In this document: one piece after another, positions 8,504 through 15,325 of the stretch
How the letters are laid out: each line of letters opens with the position of its first letter
How positions within the stretch are numbered: the first letter of the stretch is position 1
Source of the DNA: CAZBQG01 sp964493945
GTDB taxonomy: Bacteria; Pseudomonadota; Alphaproteobacteria; Rhodospirillales; UBA2165
Assembly (NCBI GenBank): GCA_964493945.1
Contig: CAZBQG010000016.1
Coordinates: 1 to 30,912 of the forward strand
Direction of reading: 5' to 3'
DNA length: 30,912 nucleotides
Translations under genes and position numbers: made by a program
Notes under the pieces: model-generated
Database searches by the model: none
Told to the model about the DNA's origin: nothing
The model's input: only the letters and a program-made list of their open reading frames with translations

Positions 8504-9946
8504 ATGGCGCAGGGCGGGCGGAAAGTCTTTGCCGGAACCAAGATCCGGCGCATGCGGCGGGAACTTGACCTAACCCAGATCGCCATGGCCGAGGATCTGG
8601 GCATCTCGCCCAGCTATCTTAATCTGATCGAACGCAACCAGCGCCCCTTGAGTGCGCAACTGCTTTTGCGTTTGGCCGAAACCTTCGATGTGGACCTCAA
8701 GGATCTGAGCGGCGACGAGGACAGCCATGCAGCGGCTTCGTTGAAGGAGGTGTTTTCCGATCCTCTGTTCGATGGACTGCGTCTGGGCAATGCGGAACTG
8801 ACCGATCTGGTGGGCGCCAGCCCGTCAGCCGCCCAGGCCATCGTCACGCTATACCGGGCCTACCGGGAAACGGCGACCAACACAGCGGCCATGGCCGAAC
8901 AATTGGCCAACCGGGACGGATCGGTCCAGGTGGATGCGGTCCGTTTCCCCATCGAGGAGGTGCGCGACTTTTTTCATGATTCATCCAACCATTTCCCCGA
9001 GCTGGAAAACGCCGCCGAGGCCCTGTGGGAGGATGCCGGGCTGAACCTGGAAAACCTGACCGACGGTTTGCGCGCGCATTTGAAAAAATCCCATGACCTG
9101 ACGGTCAAGGTCATGCCGGTGGAAAGCCTGCCCGGATCCATGTGGCGACGCGACCGTCACAGCCGGCGGCTGTTTCTGTCCGAAATGCTGACCAATGAAG
9201 GACGCAGTTTTCAGATGGCCCTGCATGCCGGTCTGCTGGGGCACGGCGAAATGATCGACGAGCTGGTCGCCGCCACCGGCCTGATCGGCGAGGAAGCCCA
9301 GCAAATTTGCAGGCTTGGACTGGCCAATTATTTCGCGGGCGCGGTAATCATGCCCTATCAGAAATTCTTGGGCGCGGCGAAAGATCTGCGCTACGACATC
9401 GCCCATCTGGCGCGCCGCTTCAATGCCAGCTTTGAGCAGGTCTGCCACCGCCTGACCACCCTGCAACGATCCGGCGCCAAGGGCGTTCCTTTCTTCTTTG
9501 TGCGCATCGATCACGCCGGCAATATCTCCAAGCGGTTCAGCGCCGGCGGATTTCATTTCGCCCGCTTCGGCGGAACCTGCCCCCGCTGGCGGGTTCATGA
9601 AACCTTCCGCCAGCCGGGTAATATCGTGACCCAGGTTATCCGCCTGGAAGACCAGACCACCTATTTTTCACTGGCCCGGACCGTCAAGGGCACGGGCGGT
9701 GGCTATCATCTGCCCGAACAGCAATTGGCCATCGGCATGGGCTGCAAGATCGATTACGCCTCCAAGCTGGTCTATGCCGACGGGCTCGATCTTGAAGATA
9801 CGGAAAGCGCCACGCCCATCGGCATCAATTGCCGTTTATGTGAGCGCTCGGACTGCAATCAGAGGGCTCATCCGCCCCTAAACCGGAGAGTGACTTTCGG
9901 CGACACCCATCGGGGCCTTTCGCCTTTCACCTTCGTCCAGCTATAA
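8504..9946 (+). CDS. XRE-family ScfR/RamB-like regulator of short-chain fatty acid metabolism
   Basis: A 480-residue regulator. An N-terminal helix-turn-helix (about residues 14-66; LTQIAMAEDLGISPSYLNLI) is followed by an IrrE-like middle region and a C-terminal domain. That domain ends with the Cys motif C443-RL-C446-ERSD-C451, typical of the RamB/ScfR/MccR group. Members sense acyl-CoA or propionate status and control aceA, prp or acetate genes. ATG 8504 is chosen over the frame-open TTG at 8474 because GGAG lies 8-11 nt upstream. Its divergence from aceA supports direct control of that gene and perhaps autoregulation. The sequence gives no ligand information. Confidence 0.9.
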   Translation: MAQGGRKVFAGTKIRRMRRELDLTQIAMAEDLGISPSYLNLIERNQRPLSAQLLLRLAETFDVDLKDLSGDEDSHAAASLKEVFSDPLFDGLRLGNAELTDLVGASPSAAQAIVTLYRAYRETATNTAAMAEQLANRDGSVQVDAVRFPIEEVRDFFHDSSNHFPELENAAEALWEDAGLNLENLTDGLRAHLKKSHDLTVKVMPVESLPGSMWRRDRHSRRLFLSEMLTNEGRSFQMALHAGLLGHGEMIDELVAATGLIGEEAQQICRLGLANYFAGAVIMPYQKFLGAAKDLRYDIAHLARRFNASFEQVCHRLTTLQRSGAKGVPFFFVRIDHAGNISKRFSAGGFHFARFGGTCPRWRVHETFRQPGNIVTQVIRLEDQTTYFSLARTVKGTGGGYHLPEQQLAIGMGCKIDYASKLVYADGLDLEDTESATPIGINCRLCERSDCNQRAHPPLNRRVTFGDTHRGLSPFTFVQL

Positions 9947-9973
9947 ATTGGTATCAGTTAGGGGGAGGGGCAC

Positions 9974-11692
9974 ATGACGGGCGAGACGCCGGGACCGGAT
10001 CTGATTTTCCACAATGCCAAGGTGATCACCCTTGATCAGCACTTGAGCATTGCCAATGCCATCGCCGTCAAGGGCGAGCGCATCATCGGCGTCGGCGATG
10101 GCCGTGCCATGCTGGATCAGTCGGGGACCCAGGCGCGGGGCGTTGATCTTGGCGGGCGGGCCGTGGTGCCGGGCTTTATCGATGGCCACGCCCATATGGA
10201 CAGGGAAGGGCTGACCCAGATCTATCCCAGTCTTGCCGGGGCCGATTCCATCGATGAAATCCTACAGATCATTGAAGGGCTGGTAGCCGGGGCGGAGCCC
10301 GGCGAATGGATCGTCACCATGCCGTTGGGCGGCCCGCCTGAATTCATAGGCCGGCCCGAGGGGCTGGCGGATGGGCGCTTCCCGACGCGCTATGATCTGG
10401 ACCGGGTGGCGCCTGAGAACCCTGTCTATATCCGCCCCATCTGGGGATATTGGCGCCATGATATGGGTGATCCACTGGTATCCGTCGCCAATTCCATGGC
10501 CCTTCGTCTGGCCGGCATTACGGCGGACACCCCCAACCCTTGCGCCATCGTCGAGATCGATAAGGATCCGGGCAGCGGTGAGCCCACGGGCATTTTCTTC
10601 GAAGACAGCCTGGCCCCAGTCATGGAGTTGACTTTTTTCCGCCAAATGGGCGGCTTTACCCCCGATGAACGGGTGCGGGGGTTGGAGAGTTCCTTGCAGG
10701 CTTATCTGGCCTATGGCACCACCGGGGTGTTCGAAGGCCATGGCAACGCAGCCGAGGTGATCGAAGCCTATAAGACGTTATCGGCCAGGGGTGAGCTGAC
10801 CATGCGGGCCGAGCTGCCTCTCAGCCCGTCCTGGGAGAGTTTGGGCGAGGTGGATGCCGCGGCTCTCTTGGGTACCTGGGCCGGCTGGCTGGCCGGGCCG
10901 GGTCTGGGCAATGATTATTTGAAGGTGCGGGGGCTTTTTTGTCAGGTGGAAGGAGCGGCGGATGATCCGGAGATCATCGCCGATGGGCTTCGTGCCCAGG
11001 CCAATCCCTATACCGGTTGGTCCAGCCGCTATTACGACCATGCCCTGCCCCGCGAAAAATTGATCCAGTTGATGGTCGAGGCGGCGCGCATGGATATCCG
11101 TATGGCGACCATCACCACGCCCATGCTGGATTGCATCGAAGAAGCCGACCGCATCGAGCCCATCGCCGGCAAGCGCTGGGTGCTGGGCCATATCAGCGTG
11201 CTCAGCGACGATCAGATCAGCCGCATCCGGGATATGGGTCTGGTCACCACCACCAATACCAACCGCAACCTCTACCGCATCGCATCCAGGCTCCGTGATC
11301 AATTGGGGCCTGACCGGGTGAACGATATCACGCCCCTAAAGCGTCTCCGCGAAGCGGGGGTCCCCTTTTCCCTGGCCACCGACAACCAACCCGTATCGCT
11401 GTTCCATCCCGTCTGGCAGGCCGTTGCCCGGGTGGATCAGGTAACGGGTGAGGTGATCGCGCCTGATGAGCGGATTTCCCGCCCCGAAGCCTTGCGCGCG
11501 GCCAGCCTGGACGGCGCATATTTATGCATGAGCGAAAAGGACCGGGGCACCATCGAGGAGGGCAAGCTGGCCGATTTCGCCGTGCTCACCGATGATCCGC
11601 TCACGGTGCCCGAGGCGGAAATCAAAGACATTGCCGCCCATCTCACGGTGGTCGGCGGGAAGATTGTCTTTGAGCGCGAAGTTGAGGCCTGA
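9974..11692 (+). CDS. Amidohydrolase_3 (YtcJ-like) family protein
   Basis: A 572-residue metal-dependent hydrolase-type protein. The first metal motif, FIDGHAHMDREG, gives His72 and His74. A later GHIS keeps a third candidate His, and ATDNQPVSL supplies the C-terminal Asp. The composite beta-sandwich pieces (DLIFHNAKVITLD at the start, EGKLADFAVLTDDPLT at the end) are normal for the family. Oddly, where YtcJ relatives usually have a His-Ala-x-Gly-Asp loop, this protein reads IRMATITTPMLD, so one metal or substrate His appears missing. ATG 9974 has a strong GGGGGAGGGG upstream. It follows the regulator gene by 27 bp. It abuts the 3' end of the minus-strand amidohydrolase without a gap. The substrate is unknown. 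Confidence 0.85.
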   Translation: MTGETPGPDLIFHNAKVITLDQHLSIANAIAVKGERIIGVGDGRAMLDQSGTQARGVDLGGRAVVPGFIDGHAHMDREGLTQIYPSLAGADSIDEILQIIEGLVAGAEPGEWIVTMPLGGPPEFIGRPEGLADGRFPTRYDLDRVAPENPVYIRPIWGYWRHDMGDPLVSVANSMALRLAGITADTPNPCAIVEIDKDPGSGEPTGIFFEDSLAPVMELTFFRQMGGFTPDERVRGLESSLQAYLAYGTTGVFEGHGNAAEVIEAYKTLSARGELTMRAELPLSPSWESLGEVDAAALLGTWAGWLAGPGLGNDYLKVRGLFCQVEGAADDPEIIADGLRAQANPYTGWSSRYYDHALPREKLIQLMVEAARMDIRMATITTPMLDCIEEADRIEPIAGKRWVLGHISVLSDDQISRIRDMGLVTTTNTNRNLYRIASRLRDQLGPDRVNDITPLKRLREAGVPFSLATDNQPVSLFHPVWQAVARVDQVTGEVIAPDERISRPEALRAASLDGAYLCMSEKDRGTIEEGKLADFAVLTDDPLTVPEAEIKDIAAHLTVVGGKIVFEREVEA

Positions 11693-12679
11693 CTAGGAGG
11701 CCAGACCCAGTCCGAAGAACCTGTTGGCGTTTTTCCAGAAAACCTTTTCTTCGTCTTCTTCCGAAAGCCCCATTTCCCGGACGATGTCGATATGTTCTCC
11801 AGGGTCCAGGGCGACCGGCCCGTAATCGGTGCCGAACATCACCCGGTCTGGTCCGAACACTTCCAGCGCTTCCCTGACATGAGGCGCCCAGACGCCCATG
11901 GTATCCACATGGAAATGTTTACGGAGATAATCGCTGGGTTTGTTGGCGCATTTGATTTTTGCCTCTTCCGGCATGCCATCGCAACCTAGCGACCAGCCGA
12001 AATTAAGCCGCCCCATGACCGGCAAAAGCCCGCCGCCCATATGGGCGATGGAAACCTGTAATTCAGTAAAGCGGTCCAACATGCCAGACAGGATCAGGCG
12101 CGCGATGCTCATGGCCGAGTCGAAAGGCCGGCCCACCAGTTCGTCCAGCTTATATTGATCCATCTGCTGGTCATGGCCGATGGGCGTGCGCACCGGATGC
12201 ATGAAGACCGGAACGCCCTGGTCCTGAACATATTCCCAGAAGGGCCAGGCCTCTTCACTATCCAGGTAGCGCCCGTGCCAGCTGGAATTGAACAAGAGCC
12301 CCTTGAAGCCCAGAGGGCCCATGCAACGCTCGGCCTCGGTGATATGGTCTTTCTCTAGCGGATTGACGGCGCCCAATCCCCATAGCCTGTCGGGCGCGCG
12401 CTCCAGGGTCTTGGCGATGCCGTCATTGACCGCTTTGACCACATCCAGGGACGGCTTGTCCGTAAGCGCGCTCATCATCTCGGCTCCGAAGGAGCTCGAC
12501 ATGATCCGCTTATCCACGCCGGCCTTCTCGTTGACCTCCAGGCCTTTTTCGAAATCAAGAAACTCGGGCATGCGGGCCGCCGGCAACATGTGATAGCCGT
12601 CGCCCGGATTGGCCATATCGATGCCCAGCTTCTCGGCCACCCCTGGTTCGTTGAAATGGGTGTGGATGTCGATTTTCAT
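11693..12679 (-). CDS. ACMSD-like amidohydrolase_2 family protein
   Basis: A 328-residue TIM-barrel amidohydrolase. Metal-site motifs in order are IHTHF (His6, His8), VFMHPVR, IAHMGGG and FGTDYG. This is the pattern of the Amidohydro_2/ACMSD family, whose members decarboxylate or hydrolyse cyclic or unsaturated acids using one divalent metal. ATG 12679 shares one base with the TGA of the upstream Mo enzyme (TGATG at 12677-12681), so translation is probably coupled. An in-frame TTG at 12712 would lie inside the preceding gene and is not preferred. The tight coupling suggests it acts on the product or substrate of Mo1/Mo2. Decarboxylase versus hydrolase activity cannot be decided. Confidence 0.88.
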   Translation of the reverse strand: MKIDIHTHFNEPGVAEKLGIDMANPGDGYHMLPAARMPEFLDFEKGLEVNEKAGVDKRIMSSSFGAEMMSALTDKPSLDVVKAVNDGIAKTLERAPDRLWGLGAVNPLEKDHITEAERCMGPLGFKGLLFNSSWHGRYLDSEEAWPFWEYVQDQGVPVFMHPVRTPIGHDQQMDQYKLDELVGRPFDSAMSIARLILSGMLDRFTELQVSIAHMGGGLLPVMGRLNFGWSLGCDGMPEEAKIKCANKPSDYLRKHFHVDTMGVWAPHVREALEVFGPDRVMFGTDYGPVALDPGEHIDIVREMGLSEEDEEKVFWKNANRFFGLGLAS

Positions 12680-15291
12680 CAGAGCTTCTTCGTTATCTTG
12701 ACCTTGGCGCAAAGGTCCAAATTAAGATTGGACGGGGAAGCGTGGTTCCAGTCGATCTCGATGAGTTCGTTGAAAAAGATACCCTTGCCCCGGGCCTTGG
12801 GCAGGCTTTGTTTCCAGTGACCGGCGCATGCCCCGATGCCCAACCCCTCGGGATGGATGGTCTGGGTCAGGCGCAGCCGGCCCTCCACCCGTGAGCCCCA
12901 TTCATTTTCCACCCACACTGCATCCCCCGACTTCAATCCCATCTCCCGGCCCTTCTCCGCATTCAGCGCGATATTGTAGGAGAAGGGGTCCAGCTCGGCA
13001 GCTTCGTCGAGCCAGGCGTTTTCCATGGTCATGGAGTTGGTATGCACGATGTCGCGGTAATAGAAGGCGAAAAAATCGAAGCCTTCCTTGGTGCATTCAT
13101 GGGACGGGCAGGGCAGCCAGTCTGGCAGGGCCCGGTAATGCTCCTTGGGCACATGGAAACCGGCGGGGCCGGCGAATTCCTCAATCGCCTCCCACATGGC
13201 GGGCATGAATTCCCAATAAATAGGCACCCTGACATCAGCGAAATAGCGCCAATAAATCTCTTCGGGTTTTTTCGGCCATTTGATCACACCGTTTTCCTTG
13301 AACCAATCCAGCCCGTGTTCGGGGCCGAACTTGTCCTTGAGATCGGCATCGCAGACTTCATCGTAATTATAGCGCTTGTCCCGCTCCAGGCGGTAGGGCG
13401 GCTGCAAATCCAGATAGGTGTTGATGCCCATATTGTAATCGCCCAGAAAACCTGCCCGCTCGGCAAGTTCATTCATCACCCAGGCATGGGTGCGGCGTTC
13501 GGCATGGGGTTTGAGGATCGGCTGGCGGATGGGCCAGCACCATTCGCCCATGCCCGCCGGATGGCTGAAGATGAAAGGATAGTTGGAGCGCGAATCCAGG
13601 CTCTCCAGATAATCCCCGTCGGGCAGCACGATATCTGCGAAATCCGAGCTTTCGGTTAGGAACAAATCGCTGAAGACGATGAACTTGTATTTCTTCAGAT
13701 TGGCCGCCACGGTCTCCTTGTTGCCCACGCTCATCAGCATGTTGGTGCCGATATTGAAGATCATCTCGGGCCGGTAGGGGAAATCGAAACTGCTCCAGAT
13801 TTCCTCATTGTCGCTGGAAAGCTGGAACAAAGATGCCATGCCCATGGGGAACAGATCCTGCAAGCCGATGCGGTCGGGGTGCTTCGGTGTGCGGAAGGGA
13901 TAGGGCCGGTGCGGGCTCATCCAGTCACCGGTGATCATCATGCCGTCTTCGTCGGGCGAGGGCACGTAACGCAGGCGCCCGGTGCCGGGATAACCGTGAC
14001 AAGCCGGGTTGAAACCTAGACATCCCCCCACCATGTCCGCCGAGCCCACCAACTGGTTGAGCATATCCACCGCCAACATGTTGTAGGTGGAGTTCTTGTG
14101 CCCCTGGGATCCACGAAAGGCTATGGCCGCGGCCGGCCGGTAGGGAATTTCCACGCCATCAATGGTGATGGTCGATCCAATCCGTGCCTCGGTGGCAAAT
14201 TCCTTTGCAAGCCGGCGGATATTGGCGGCGGGAACCGTGCTGATCTCCTCGCCTTTCTCCGGCGAATAACTTTTCAGATGCTCGGCCAAAAGAACGAAGG
14301 ACGGGCGGCAGGGTGCTCCCTCATGGCTGTATTCACCGCTGAGCGCCATGGCGTCCGGTTGGATCGCGCCAAAATCAACCGCCCGGCTCCCATTCTGGTC
14401 CCAGACCAGGGGCTTCCCCGACTCCGCACCCCGCATATAGCGCCCGTCATCGCCCACCAGATAGGCGGCGTTGGTCTTGGCCTTGAGGTAGGGTGCGTCA
14501 TAGAGCTCCAATTCGTTGATCAGAACATTGGCCATGGCCAGGGCCAGTGCCGCATCGGTCCCGATACGGATGGGCACCCATTCGGCAGCCTTGGCGCCGG
14601 CCTGATTGGCGAAGGGATCGACCACCACCATGCGCATGCCCCGCGCCCTGGCATCGGCGGCCATCTTCATATTGGAGTTGGAGGCATGGCCCGCCGCATG
14701 CCCCTTGGAGGCGCCGAAATAGATGGCGTAATTGCAATATTGGAAATCGGGCAAGATGGACCAGGAGGCATGCATCAGCCCGGAAATCAGGTGCGCCCCG
14801 TTGCCGCAATGCAATCCCCCGCCGGAGCCGCCATTCATGGTGCCGAAACCGGTGGAGAAGGCGTATTGCGGCGTATGATCGGCAATCACCGTGGTGGTCC
14901 GGTGGACGACCAGCTTGCGCGGATCCTCCTCGCGGATTTTTTTAAGCCAGACGGTGATCTCGTCCAGCGCCTCGTCCCATGAGATTTCCTTCCAGCCAGG
15001 ATCGACGCCGATGCCCTTTTCCGGGTTGGTCCGGCGCAGCGGAACGGTCAGCCGGTTGGGATCGTAATGGGTCATGATCCCGGAAACCCCCTTGCCGCAA
15101 AGCCGGCCCAACCCGGCGACGCTGTTGGGATTTCCCTCGATCTTGGTGATCACGCCGTCTACCCGGTGGGCCATGATTGAGCAATTGGCATAACAAAGGC
15201 TGCAAGAGGAAGGCAGCCACACATCGTCGCCCCGGGTCGCATCTTCTTCACCGGCGGCGCCGGGTTTGGCTTTGGGATCGAGAATATTCAT
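12679..15291 (-). CDS. Mo/W-bisMGD oxidoreductase-superfamily enzyme, paralog Mo1
   Basis: An 870-residue DMSO-reductase-superfamily catalytic subunit. The Fe4S4 motif is C30-x2-C33-x3-C37-x27-C65 (CSLCYANC then LCGKG). The likely metal-ligand region is GGLHCGNGAH with Cys162. FGASKGHAAGHAS and VVVDPFANQAGAKA follow, and the C-terminal dinucleotide-binding domain (about 740-865) ends in NLNLDLCAKVKI. There is no Tat signal, so a cytoplasmic location is likely. No Fe-S or membrane subunit gene adjoins it. A C-x2-H-x-C motif (CPSHEC) precedes the last domain. It follows Mo2 by 34 bp in one operon and is coupled to the amidohydrolase by TGATG. The substrate is unknown. It resembles acetylene-hydratase or transhydroxylase-type enzymes only at superfamily level. 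Confidence 0.93.
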   Translation of the reverse strand: MNILDPKAKPGAAGEEDATRGDDVWLPSSCSLCYANCSIMAHRVDGVITKIEGNPNSVAGLGRLCGKGVSGIMTHYDPNRLTVPLRRTNPEKGIGVDPGWKEISWDEALDEITVWLKKIREEDPRKLVVHRTTTVIADHTPQYAFSTGFGTMNGGSGGGLHCGNGAHLISGLMHASWSILPDFQYCNYAIYFGASKGHAAGHASNSNMKMAADARARGMRMVVVDPFANQAGAKAAEWVPIRIGTDAALALAMANVLINELELYDAPYLKAKTNAAYLVGDDGRYMRGAESGKPLVWDQNGSRAVDFGAIQPDAMALSGEYSHEGAPCRPSFVLLAEHLKSYSPEKGEEISTVPAANIRRLAKEFATEARIGSTITIDGVEIPYRPAAAIAFRGSQGHKNSTYNMLAVDMLNQLVGSADMVGGCLGFNPACHGYPGTGRLRYVPSPDEDGMMITGDWMSPHRPYPFRTPKHPDRIGLQDLFPMGMASLFQLSSDNEEIWSSFDFPYRPEMIFNIGTNMLMSVGNKETVAANLKKYKFIVFSDLFLTESSDFADIVLPDGDYLESLDSRSNYPFIFSHPAGMGEWCWPIRQPILKPHAERRTHAWVMNELAERAGFLGDYNMGINTYLDLQPPYRLERDKRYNYDEVCDADLKDKFGPEHGLDWFKENGVIKWPKKPEEIYWRYFADVRVPIYWEFMPAMWEAIEEFAGPAGFHVPKEHYRALPDWLPCPSHECTKEGFDFFAFYYRDIVHTNSMTMENAWLDEAAELDPFSYNIALNAEKGREMGLKSGDAVWVENEWGSRVEGRLRLTQTIHPEGLGIGACAGHWKQSLPKARGKGIFFNELIEIDWNHASPSNLNLDLCAKVKITKKL

Positions 15292-15293
15292 TG

Positions 15294-15323
15294 CTATCCC
15301 CCCTTGGGCTATCCCTCCTTGGG
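15294..15323 (-). repeat. Tandem 15-bp repeat carrying the Mo1 ribosome binding site
   Basis: On the + strand, CTATCCCCCCTTGGG (15294-15308) is followed directly by CTATCCCTCCTTGGG (15309-15323), with one mismatch. On the coding strand each copy holds a purine-rich AAGGAGGG or AAGGGGGG block, so the 34-bp Mo2-Mo1 spacer contains two Shine-Dalgarno-like sequences. The copy nearest the start is probably the one used. Confidence 0.6.
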
Positions 15324-15325
15324 CT

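Noticed and set aside
14098..14982. 294-residue plus-strand open frame inside Mo1
   Set aside because: Antisense shadow of the Mo1 coding region. Similar frames occur opposite Mo2 (16643-17356) and Mo3 (18967-19884), as expected from shared codon bias.
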